Positions 48,625 to 60,200 of a stretch of DNA of 64,000 nucleotides are shown one piece after another. The notes below the pieces were generated by a model. The model was not told where the DNA came from and did no database searches. It saw only the letters and a list, made by a program, of their open reading frames with translations. How positions within the stretch are numbered: the stretch's first letter is position 1; each line of letters opens with the position of its first letter. This DNA is from Dysidea avara (lineage: Eukaryota > Porifera > Demospongiae > Dictyoceratida > Dysideidae). Both the position numbers and the translations under genes were made by a program. The stretch lies in NCBI RefSeq assembly GCF_963678975.1, contig NC_089274.1, positions 44,980,075-45,044,074 of the forward strand, read 5' to 3'.

Positions 48625-48779
48625 TAACAGGGGGCCCAGGGCAAAGAGTTAAAGAGGGGCCCAAGGGCAAGGAAGGTTCCACTCTGAATGAATCACAACT
48701 TCAGCCTAACTGTAAGTAGACCAAAAAGAAAAGAAAAAAAAGGTCATCACATGCTGACAATGACAATAGCTCCCATCAC

Positions 48780-49405
48780 TGTAACAAAAAGTAATGATAT
48801 CATAATGCGGCCATGTGCAAGGTGTGCAAGTTGTAAAATTAATATTAGCTAATCAGATAATGCAATGTTATTGTTAAAGTGTTAATGAGAACTTTTCAAA
48901 CACACCTTATGTAGCTAAAGTCTTTGAGCAAGCTGTAGGACCAGGTGTCCTACAGACCTTCAGCACTTGTGCTGTAAAGCATTAATAAATAAATAATAAA
49001 TAAATAAAACTATGTGATGCTGCTAGTTTTTAAGTGTGTGAGCATCTTCATAAATGCCACACAAATTTAATTCTCAATAAAGCAATGTGTATAGATTCTC
49101 TGATAGCAATAAATAGTTTGAGTTTGGCCGCCTTTCCTGTATACGGCAATGCTACGAACAAAGGAAAGGCGGCCAAACTCAAACTATTTATTGCTATCAG
49201 AGAATCTATGCACATTGCTTTATTGAGAATTAAATTTGTGTGGCATTTATGAAGATGCTCACACACTTAAAAACTAGCAGCATCACATAGTTCTCATTAA
49301 CACTTTAACAATAACATTGTATTATCTGATTAGCTAATATTAATTTTACAACTTGCACACCTCGCACATGGCCGCATTATGATATCATTACTTTTTGTTG
49401 CAGTT
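48780..49405. repeat. Near-perfect large palindrome interrupted by a LINE tail
   Basis: The right arm (about 49155-49405) is the reverse complement of a left arm in two blocks, 48780-48895 and 49011-49145. The break in the left arm is exactly filled by the LINE 3' tail at 48896-49010. Identity between arms looks above 95% (for example gtttgagtttggccgccttt mirrored by aaaggcggccaaactcaaac). The central spacer is about 25 bp, cctgtatacggcaatgctac region. Confidence 0.88.
48896..49010 (+). mobile_element. LINE 3' tail inserted in the palindrome
   Basis: Contains CTGTAGGAC-caggt-GTCCTACAG, then accttCAGCAC-tt-GTGCTG, aaagcatta and (TAAA)n. It is absent from the opposite arm, so its insertion postdates the palindrome. 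Confidence 0.8.
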
Positions 49406-49723
49406 AACTCTGCTTTACTTGGACGCGCACTTTTTTTTTACAGCTATAAGCTGTTTTTGGATGGGATATATATTTATCGAAACAAAACTTGGCAAAGCCA
49501 AGTATTATTGGCATTGATGCACTAATGTAAGGGTGTGATGTTGAAGCTAAGAACAAATCACAATTTTTGCTCTTTCTTTTCACTCAGAAAAATTTCTAGA
49601 CATAACTACATACATACTATAAATGGTGGTAGTATACACACTAGAGATCGTGCAGGTCTGTTATGTATATGCACACATATTGAAAGCTAATGCTAGATAA
49701 ACCGATAATGCATTCTCTCAACC

Positions 49724-50566
49724 CAGGGGCGGATCCAGGGGGGGGGGGGCTTTGGGGGCTGAAGCCCCCCCCCTTCATATTTAGGCTTTACTTGATCAAT
49801 ATGCTGAGTATTATAATGAAATTTTGTCTTAGCATAATTATAATTATATGATTACTAATAATACAAATACTCATAAAACCACCTTATAACTTTCCAAGGT
49901 ATTATCAGTGGATTTATGCTAAAGTTTATGCAACAAGGACCCGGATCAGCATTGGAGGTGTACAAGATCGAGATACTCTAATAGAGCAGTCAGCTAACTA
50001 CTCTAATAGAACATTCACTGGAAACATGTAGTTGGTTCTGTTATGGAATTTTTCCAAATCTGCCTGCACCTATACATACAATGAAGTGCATTGGTCTGTT
50101 TAAAGGGCTTCATTCATCTACTTGTGTAGCTAATATGTATAGCAATACTTAATTCAGGTACACAATTACCATTGAAAATGCTCTCAAATTCAATCTTGCA
50201 TTGTTCAAATTTCAAAATTTTCCACTTTCAACATTATTATTCTAACATGCACCTATTCTTGGTTGTCTGTACCCACCCAAACTTTTCCATTAGCAAAATG
50301 CTTCAGAGAGCCATACCTATAATCTAAAGGCAGTATATAAAATATCTACAGGCGGAAAATATTAGGGATTTTATGTGGAAATGTCTCCAAATTGCAGTAT
50401 TTTAGCATCAATTTTTCAAAAATTTCCTGGGGGGGCATGCCCCCAGACCCCCCTAGTTCCAGCATGCTTTGCATGCTGGGAAGTGTGCTTCACACACCTC
50501 TACCCAAGAGATTAGTACCTTGACTTAGCCCCCCCCCCCCCTTTATAAATCCTAGATCCGCCCCAT
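49724..50566. mobile_element. hAT-like GGCGGATC-family element
   Basis: Left end CAGGGGCGGATCCAGG and right end CTAGATCCGCCCC are inverted. The interior includes G/C homopolymer runs, a gggggcatgcccccagaccc block (also at 58655 and 21613) and a reversed CTCTAATAGA box pair at 49966-50020. Confidence 0.65.
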
Positions 50567-50655
50567 CAGTCCTCGCCAGGCGGTCCTCATATCAGTCGGT
50601 AGAAAATGTATTTTCTTGGAGGTTCTATCACTTGTCTCCATCCGCCGATCACTAC

Positions 50656-50981
50656 CAGGGGCGGATCCAGAGTTTCGAAAGAGGGGGGGCACCTTTCTGA
50701 AAAACAGTTGAAGACCAAAAAAACTTGCTGAAAACCAGTTGAAGACCAAAAAAAAAAAAAAAAAAAAAAAAAAAAGGTCACAACAATAATAGCTAGTTAT
50801 CCTTACCTACTATATCACGTCTGTTATGTAAAATAAAATCCTATTTGTAGCTTCATAGGTAAGCTACACTGCCTCATGAACATTGTGACTGCTTTATTAG
50901 AGTAATTGACTGCTCTATTAGAGTATATCGATCTTGTATGCAATTTCTTGAAGGGGGGGGGGGGGGGGGCATCCGCTACTG
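50656..50981. mobile_element. hAT-like GGCGGATC-family element
   Basis: Begins CAGGGGCGGATCCAGAG and ends CATCCGCTACTG. It contains a long poly-A run followed by ggtcac, and the box pair at 50885-50936. Confidence 0.65.
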
Positions 50982-51019
50982 ACTACTGCATGCCACTCAT
51001 TGAATTGTCTTGTATTCCA

Positions 51020-51066
51020 ACCAAACTTGGTACCACAAGTCAATAACTTGTGGTACCAAGTTTGGT
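51020..51066. repeat. Perfect 21-bp-stem hairpin
   Basis: Arms 51020-51040 and 51046-51066 are exact reverse complements (ACCAAACTTGGTACCACAAG...), with a 5-base loop, caata. Confidence 0.95.
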
Positions 51067-51339
51067 AAACAGTCAAGGAGTTATTAGTGACCTTTGGGCG
51101 GGGTACGTGATGCGTAGTTAGTGCAAGACACTGGTAGACCTTCAGTTCTGTAATTTAATCGTTTAAGCTCTTAAATATTGTTTAATTTTGTTTATTGATC
51201 TGTACAGTCCTGTAAAGTATTAATAAATGAATAAGTAGTACAGGTTCATGGAACCAACTTCATTTATCCAGATTGTGACCCCATTTTCCAAAAATCATCT
51301 TATACAGCTATAGCTATACATACAAATTTTATAGAAGTA

Positions 51340-52274
51340 CATCTGCATTACCCTTTGTATTTGCTGATGACACCAAATGTCTACTGGCAATCAAATCCAC
51401 GGAGGATATTGGTAAACTACAAAGCGATGTCAACAGTACAGCTATGTGGAGCCACTCTACAGACTTATTATTTAATGAAGCCAAATTTGTACATGTTCGT
51501 TTCTGGGCTAAACCACCCTTTGATCTTGACACCACAACCTACACAGTTAATGGAAACCCTATAAAGCAACTCTTACAACACAAGGATCTTGGTGTCATTT
51601 TCTCCTACAATTTCAATTGGACAGACCACTATAAAACTATCACTACTAAAGCATATCAGATTCTAGGCTTGATCAGATGTACATTTAGGGTCAATTGTAT
51701 AGAAGCTAAAAAGCAACTCTACATTTCTTTGGTTAGATCACAAATAATGTACTGCTCACAAATATGGAGACCTCAACTAATAAGAGATATAACTACCCTG
51801 GAACGTGTGCAGCGTAGAGCTACTAAATTCATACTGAATGACTACATCTCATCTTATAAATCAAGGCTACAACAACTAAATTTATTACTGTTAATGTACA
51901 CCTATGAACTGAATGATTTAATATTTCTGATCAAATCCTTGAACACATCAACAGACAACTTTGACATCAGAAATTTTATCTCTTTTAACACCAACAGCAC
52001 TAGATCTGGAAGTCACTTAAAACTACGCCATCCTAGGACATTATCCACCTCTCATCATCATTTCTATTTCAATCGAATTGTAAGACTTTGGAATCATCTA
52101 CCTGTTATAAACTTATCTTTACCACCTTATGTCATCAAACAAAAGCTCACTAAACATCTATGGGACCATTTTACAGTTAACTTCAACTCTGATCAATCCT
52201 GTTCATTTCATTTCTTATGTCCATGCCACCGATGCTCAAGACAACCAATCTCCACCAATTTTCTCCCTCTTTAA
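51340..52274 (+). pseudogene. 5'-truncated LINE reverse transcriptase (C-terminal half, frame open)
   Basis: The frame starts within PFVFADDTKCLLAIKS, the Y/F-x-DD catalytic palm box, at about 51350. It stays open to TAA at 52272-52274, some 305 codons. Next come LLFNEAK, HKDLGVIFSYNFNWTDHYKT and KAYQILGLIRCTF (the thumb region), YCSQIWRPQ, ERVQRRATKFIL and FYFNRIVRLWNHLP. This is the usual order of CR1/L2/Jockey-like reverse transcriptases. The endonuclease and N-terminal palm are missing, as in ordinary 5' truncation. The intact frame suggests recent insertion. Confidence 0.85.
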
Positions 52275-52665
52275 TGACACTGAACTACAAATTAGTAATA
52301 AGTACATAGTTACTCTACATAATTAAGTAATTGTAATGTAGTTAATTATTTATTTATTTAAAACTTTACAGTGTAAACAACAATGATGTACAGGGGAATT
52401 GACATGTTGACATAGATAACTTAAGAGTTGATACACTGATGGAATACTGGCATCCTGTGCCAGTACCCAAACTACATTACTTATAATTACACTTCTTTAA
52501 GTAAACTTATAATTACTTAACTTACAAATTACACCTAACATAAATTATAAATTATAATTAATGTATAGCTGTACATTTCTGGCTGTGGGCACAGGTTGCC
52601 CACAGACCTTTGATGCAGGTTCTCCTGCTTCAAAAAGCATTATAAATAAATAAATAAATAAATAA
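52275..52665 (+). mobile_element. 3' UTR and (AAAT)n tail of the same LINE
   Basis: AT-rich UTR ending in two hairpins: CTGTGGGCA-caggt-TGCCCACAG and GATGCAGG-ttct-CCTGCTTC. Then aaagcattataaataaataa in about seven units follows. Confidence 0.8.
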
Positions 52666-52818
52666 ACATAAACCTTCTACACATGATTGCTTGGCTGTCA
52701 GTAAAAAAAATTTGTATACCTACAATAGTTACATCATTAGCAATCATCTGCCTGTTTCTGTGCACTATTAGTATACACGATGGCAATTCTAAGATTCCAT
52801 GCATGCAACTCTATATAA

Positions 52819-53937
52819 GGCCACTCCAAGTCATACCTTAGTTTCTGGTCACTCCCTAGCCAACAAAAGGATGCGGGCGGGCGGATGATCAGGACTTCAG
52901 GACTATCATAGACTCTTACATATACACCAGTAATACTGTAATGTTATTAATTTTGCTCAATTTACCCATTACATATTGAGTTTACAACCAAGCTTAACCA
53001 ACATTCTTATAGCATAAGTAGTTAATTATGCTTCTGCAAAGTGCACCAGGAAATTTTTGATGGCTAGCTACACTGCTGAGCACAACAATGTGTAGCTAAC
53101 ACTAAGGAAAGGTCTGCTCATGTAACTACTTTTGCTTTACAAATGAAATGTTTCATTAGCTATGTCAGGAAATTATTATTTATTAGCTAGCTAATAATTA
53201 TCCAAAACTATATTAACACATCAGAAACTCTTTCAAATGTGAAGTCTTAGCCAACTATATATGCATGCGTTTCCAGCCTTCTATACAGTAAACCTTCAGT
53301 AAAGTAGCTGTCAAAGTTTTGAGTTGAGTTGTTGAGTGCTCCAGGCTAGTGTTTTTCAGTGATCATGTGGGAAAGCTAAGTTAATGTTTTAACTAAGGGA
53401 TGCCATGCACTTGTTAATTTAGGACCATACTTGCAATTATTTAATCATGAAGTTTGAGCTCACCAAATGTTACCGGATTTCTAGTCAGTATATCAGTGAT
53501 CAGTGATAAGGAAGTCCAAGTTTAGATCCACTAGAAGAGTTACTAGACTAATCATTAGAGGACCACATCTGAATTGTTAGGAAAGTTTAAAGCTATGGTA
53601 TATCTGATCATTAGGCTAGTGATCAATGCTGCATACATACTGTACTGAAGTTACTTACTGGCAACAGAAGCATTACTAATAGCTATATAGCTAATCAAGT
53701 CAAAAACGTTATAGTAGTATCTGTCTATTCTAGTAGAGTTAAGGGTAGTGTGACTGCTCTATTAGAATCCCTGACTGCTCTATTAGAGTATCTCGATCTT
53801 TTGCAGTGTTTAAAAATCACTGTCCTTGGTCACGTACACTTAAGCGCCTGTAATATTAATAATAGTCCTCATAAACTGGGGCTCCAGTTTTCCATGCGGG
53901 CGGGTGACCAGAAACTAAGGTTTGACTTGGTGTGGCC
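52819..53937. mobile_element. TAA-flanked TIR element, 1.1 kb (PIF/Harbinger-like)
   Basis: Left GGCCACTCCAAGTCATACCT with ttagtttctggtcac, and right gtgaccagaaactaaggttt ending TTGGTGTGGCC, form inverted repeats. TAA is present at both flanks (52816-52818 and 53938-53940). Terminal bases resemble those of 48237-48624. It contains the box pair at 53748-53800. No transposase was seen. Confidence 0.75.
53748..53800 (+). repeat. Type example of the dispersed CTATTAGAG box (tandem pair)
   Basis: tgactgctctattagaatcc followed by ctgactgctctattagagta and tctcgatctt. The same pair arrangement, in either orientation, occurs throughout the window; see the finding for the full list. Confidence 0.85.
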
Positions 53938-54069
53938 TAAGTATATATTGCATAGCATGAATATGTTTCAGCTGAAAGTTCTATTATAGCTAAGTACTAA
54001 GGTGACTGCATGCTCTATAATAAGAGTATATGTGTACAATAGCTCACTAACCCTACCTGCTTATTTCTC

Positions 54070-54243
54070 CGCCCCTGACTGACGTACTTGGTCACGTGAC
54101 GTACCTAAACTTCAAAGAGACCATGCAGTATATCTGTATAGCAGTTGGGATGCGTCCGCTAAATTCTGAACGGACTATAATCAACCGACGCTGACCCGGG
54201 ACATACCTGTACTGTAGTAGCCACTCGAGTAGGCACTCTAGCT
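54070..54243 (+). promoter_or_regulatory. Candidate promoter of the last gene
   Basis: A CpG-richer block just upstream of the signal-peptide exon. It contains tccgcccctgactgacg, a palindromic ggTCACGTGAcgtacc (an E-box/CACGTG core) at 54090-54105, and ccgacgctgacccggg. The position fits a promoter; function is inferred. Confidence 0.45.
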
Positions 54244-57200
54244 ATGACGAATTGCCTCAGGCTACTACTAGTATTGTTTACCCTGATGATCAGTGGATCA
54301 CAGTCTCAAACTACTATACCCCTTACTAGAGGTGACTCAGGTGAGTGGATGTTAATTTGTCATGCCGCATCCCAGTTCCGCGGGCATATTATAGCTATTA
54401 AATTAGGATATTAAATCCTAGTACCACTTACCACTTTAACAGAGCCATGAGCTATAATAGCTACGTAGCTACATGTAAATGGACTAAATATATACTAATG
54501 TGTAGTTAGGTTATGAAAATAATGATACTCTTGGAAGGTATGAAAGCTATCTACCCAGCGACTCGTGTTTCCACATAGCTATTTTGCACCTAGCTATATT
54601 ATCAGTTTTGTCGTTGTGCCAATCGTATATCATTATCTATGCTACATGTGTAAAGTCAACCACCTAATATTTCAGGCACTTGTCCAATGGGCAAGGGCAG
54701 GTATAGAGCCGGGTAGACTGGTTAATATTAAACTTGGATGGTAATAGCTATCAGAGGCGGATCCAGGAGCTGGGAAGGGGAGGGGCACAAACAGGCTAAG
54801 TTGTAAGTGGTTGGGGACAGCCAGGTTTTCTCTTGTTAGTTGCTGCATTTTTGAAGCAGCAAATAATCACCTCTTAGTAGTATCTCACTGTTGATTTTAC
54901 TATTTTGGCCTTTGCAGATGGTTGTGAAATCTTTAAAAGGCTAGTAATGTCTTTAAAAGCAGCAACACGATAACTATTTTTAGACTGAGGCGCTTAATAC
55001 ACACGAAAAGTGCTCGGTGACAATTTTGTAGTTAGTTTGACTGATTTGCTTTGGTTTTAGGTGAATTTCTAATAATAAATGCTAGTAAAATGTGCATATC
55101 TATAAATTGATCTTATATAAAGTTTAGTATTTAATCAAAAGAAGTAGCTATATAGCTATAGCTACTCCACAAGGTGATGCTGGGAGGGGAGCATTTGCCC
55201 CAAATGCCCCATCCTGGATCCGCCATTGGCTATAGACAAAAGTCTCACTTATACTTCTTGTTTATAGGATAATAAAACTTAACATGCTTCCTACTTAGTC
55301 ATGTAACACCACAACATGCAGTGTCCACTAGATCTTATGTGATGTATTGGTATTATTTGCCAGAAGCTTTGGTCCTAATGATTGGTACCAGTCTCACAAT
55401 GCATGGACACTTTTTTTGTAATTGTACTAGCACGCAGAGCTATCCCTGCCAAAGGTTTCACTACTACAGCAAAATAACATGAAATTAAGCTGCTGGCCGC
55501 GCTATATGTGCTGTCATGTAGTTACAATAAAATTCTCTTTTCGTTGTACATTTCTTGTTTCTATACCACCCACACTGCTTTGTCACACTACCAAATTTTC
55601 ATGAAAATGGGAATTTTATGACAACAGCAGATTGAACTTAGGACAACCATCTAATTTGAAATCATGAGGTGGCGCAGTAGCATTTTATTCATAACTTAAT
55701 AATATGAACCTAATGCAAGTTTAAATAATGAATAGGCATTAATCAAGTTACTCTATCCCTCAACTGTGATATAATAATGTACTACGTTGTAGGCTGTGTG
55801 AAGACATGATTACATTAATTTTGTATTTCTCAATCCATTCACAAATATTTTTTTAACAATATAATCATTAAAGCACCCAGTGGTTGCACAAACACAGCTA
55901 TAAGTATATATAAAAGCCATTATGTGCAACTTGTCTATGTATTGCACTGTTCATGCCACTTTGTAAAGTATCTGTGAATCATATTTAATGAGCATTCCTG
56001 TAACTACACTTGCAGTACCATATCAAGTTGTGTGCATGACTTGTGGCAAAATTGTAATAATTTGCTTGACCACTTTTATGTAAACAAACAATATATGTAT
56101 TACAAACATGGCAAAAGCTGTGGTTGGTGACACATTCAAGAGAAGCCTTCCTGTTGAAAGTGCCATGTATGCATATGGCTGTCTATATATACAAGTCACA
56201 ACAATATCCAGTTTAGTGATGTTATGTTGATTTAGAGTATCAATAGTGTGACATATAATGCCAATTTAGGAAATGCCATCCTTTCCAATCAGGGTGTATA
56301 TTATTGATGTACTGCAACCTCAAGGCTCAATCAGCAAGACTGAAACACTTTTATAGGTAAATACTTCATAGAAATAGCGCACCTCTGAAGTTACATTACT
56401 TTCTGAACACTGTATTTTACTTGAGCATCAATAATCAATTCACATGATCATTAGTATGACACAATAATATAGTAGTAGGCAGTATACAGCTATAGCAAAC
56501 AAGGAAAGAATTTAAGAGCTGATTTTAGTAGATGAAAATTGGTGCAGTTGTTGCTATAGTAGACATGCAAGCATATAAAGTGATTTAGTTGGACATGATC
56601 ATTAGCTATATAATTATATTGTGTGCTGCAACAAGTCCCTGAATAAAATGATCTGTAGCAGACAAGAAGACGGCTTGATTTTTATTTCTTACCCTTATGT
56701 AAGATAATATCTATACCAAAACAACCAAACTGTGAAAAGGGGCATGGCACTCTAAAAAGTCAGTCTTCAAATGGCCAAGAAATATGTCACTCAATTTTAA
56801 TAATGGCTGCAGATTTTTTCACAGCTTGGCTGTTTTAGATATCACTTCTTTTTGTAATTGCAAGCCCCAAAGCCAGCCATAGGCCAGCTATGAGATTTGC
56901 TTTTATTGTATGTTTCCTTTACTATACAGGAATAAGAGAAAGACTGCAATATTTGTATGTGTTCATTTGGTTGTTCATAAAATTACAACCGTAATAATAT
57001 TATCACAAAGCTAAACATTCCTACTGGTGGCTGATGAGTTTTACGTATCTGAGTACTGACTTTTAACATAGCTGAACATTCTACATGGTGACTTGCTGTG
57101 GGTTACATAGCTGAATGTTCTACAGAGTGACTTTTTATGTAGTTGAACTAACGCTCTATGGGTGACATAGTACATGAATGTTCTACATTATATAACTGAA

Positions 57201-60200
57201 TGCTCTACAGGGTACCTTGTTACATAGCTGAATGCTCTAATAGGGTGATTGCTACCTGAAAATTCTAATAGGATGGCTGCACTATTACAGTATCTTGATC
57301 ATAGACTTATAGTTGGTTTAATCTGATTCTTCCTAGCCACAGAAAGGCTTTTCAATATAATGTTTAACCTATCTACATACAAATTTTTGACTCATTTTTG
57401 TAAGTGATTTGCCTGATAGGCTTTGACAACTATTGTTTTATATTTACTAAACTTTATCACACAATATTTTATACACATTTCGTTTTATTATATCTTCATG
57501 ACCTTCTTTCAAACTACCAATAGATACTCCTATGATGGAAAATCTATCTACAAACCAATTATTAACTCATTTCTTGAAACAGTTTATCCTGTAGGCGTGA
57601 CAACAATTCAGTCTTTTTATGCAAATAATTGGTCATAACTCTGGAATGATTAATTTGGATTTGTTTGAAACTTGGTACTAGAATTTGCTTTTGGACCTCC
57701 TTTAGGTGTGCCTAGTTTTAACTTGACTGGATACTGTGTTTGTGATTTATAGTGATTTTTACAAAGTGTGTGAAAGGAGAAGAAAAAGTGAAGAAAAAAT
57801 GAAGTTTTGGACATTCATATTGTAACAACGGCTGACATGATTGAACTGAAAATTGGTATGCTGCCTGCCCTACCTGGTGGGCAATTCCGCTGCTCTAAAA
57901 TCACTTCATTTGGATAAAGATATGTGGAGCTACATATGCATGAAAGTCATGTCTTCTTTCTTCCTATCAGTAATGCACTGGTGTGTTATTCTTATTCTAT
58001 TCTAACAACACACTAGATTCTAACAACACACTAGTGTGTTGTTACACTGGTGTGCTAACACAATTTAGGTCATTCTGAAGGCATATTTGGTCTTGATTTT
58101 GTACCTAAACAATTTTGCCAATCTGTGAAGGAAAGGTGAGGCTAGTTTTGGTTGATTTTTTGGTGCCTCGGAAAGTATAAACCTTCATGATCCCTACCGT
58201 ACTAGCACAAGTAAATTATTCTCTTTATCAGGGCTGGAGCTCACAATCCAGCCAATCCAGCATTGGCCGGACCACTTTTCAGCTATTTGAATTTGTAAAA
58301 AGATCGAGATGCTCTAATAAAGCAGTCATAAAATATACTCTAATAGAACAGTCATCGTGACACTCTAATAGAGCATTCAGTATAGAATATAGCCACTGTT
58401 CTAATTACACTGCTGTGTAAATCATTACATCTGTGGTAATTGTCTTTAAATTACTCAGTGAGTCATCTATGCATGGCATTGTATTGGGCTAATTGATCAT
58501 GCATGTCATGTATTAGCATTTAGCTATTACCTAGATATGAAATTGAATTAATTGGTACTGTAGCACAAAATTACCATTGATGTTAATAAAAGACTTTGCA
58601 TGTAAAATAGCCTCCAGATGCCATTTCAGAGCATCAATTTTCAAAAATTTCCTTGGGGGAGCATGCCCCCAGACCCCCTAGCTTGGCATGCTGTGTGTGC
58701 TTAGCACATGCAGTTGAATATCACATGAATGCAGATAATCTCTAATTTAAGGATCATAATATTAGATCAATAAAAACTGAACAGTGTGCATGACTATGAC
58801 CTCCATTGTAGTCCATGCATGGCCGGACCCTGGGCTCCAGCTCTGCTCTTTATATATTTTCTGCATAGCTAACAACACATTTGAAAGAGACAAATAGTCA
58901 ACTAACATGCAAATTTAACCTACTTTAGCCATGATGGTTTATTGATGTATATCATACAGTACAATAGTACTGTATAGTAGGGATCATCATTAAAGTTTTG
59001 GTTTTCCTTCCCAAAATATCACCAAAACCCCAAATATTCATTCAGAGTGACTCCAAACCCTTCCAACAAGTTTCTACAAATTTTATCTGTTATTTTGACT
59101 GAATTTTCTACTACACATCTGACTGACTGACTGACTGACTGACTGACTGACTGACTGACTGACTGACTGACTGACTGACTGACTGACTGACTGACTGACT
59201 GACTGACTGACTGACTGACTGACTGACTGACTGACTGACTGACTGACTGACTGACTGACTGACTGACTGACTGACTGACTGACTGACTGACTGACTGACT
59301 GACTGACTGACTGACTGACTGACTGACTGACTGACGGACTCACTCACTCACTCACTCACTCACTCACTCACTCACTCACTCACTGATTGATGCCTTCGGC
59401 CAAGCATAACTCATCTATGGTAAAGGCTATGAACTCAATATCTTCACTGTTTGACGTCACTTTGGGATGTGCTTTTTCGCCAGTCACAGCAGCTACATGC
59501 ATCATGGACTTACCTTTGTCATTCTTTATGTCCTGTTTCTGTCTCAGGCAGTAATGTGTCATGGCTTCAGTGTTTAAAGTACTTCTCATACTACTCTTCG
59601 TTTTCAATCCTGTATATTGGGTAGAATATAGCTGAAAATGAAGCAGAATGACCACTTTGCATTTCAGTAATTGAATGTTGGAACACGTGTTCAGTCATGC
59701 AATTAATTTTATATCATGTCTGGCACCATTCTTTCCTTTGATATGGTATGTGTTGGTTCAACAGTAATGAATTATAAAGTAAACAAACAAGTGTAAGAAA
59801 TTTTACATTTGAGTAGGTATCATAGCAATGAAACTAGGAAGTTCATCTACACCTGCAGCTATACTAGTGGATATTAATGGTTGTACTGTATTTGACTGAA
59901 TTAAATGTTCACTAATATAGCTGCACGTGTAGATGACTTCCTTAGTTTCATTAATGTTTATTTCTATGATCCCTACTCAAATGATATCTCATTTTCCCTT
60001 ACACTTACACATCAAGACACATGGTAGTGTGTTGTGTGGCCAAGTAAGCCAGTGCATCACACCATAGGTATATTGACAGGAAGAAAAAAAATGTTTTCAG
60101 GCATCAGGGGTGGATCCAGACATTTTAAAAGGGGGGTTCCACTCTGGAATTGTAACTTCAGCCTAGCTGTAAGTCAAGACCAAAAAAAAAAAAGTCATCA

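Noticed and set aside
59083..59347. Open frames of repeated Ser-Val-Ser-Gln on the minus strand
   Set aside because: Pure product of the (GACT)n microsatellite; no start context, no partner exon.
59380..59655. 91-codon minus-strand ORF beside the GACT repeat
   Set aside because: Composition is protein-like (AVTGEKAHPKVTSNSEDIEF), but there are no splice partners, no recognised family and no start context; left out as unsupported.
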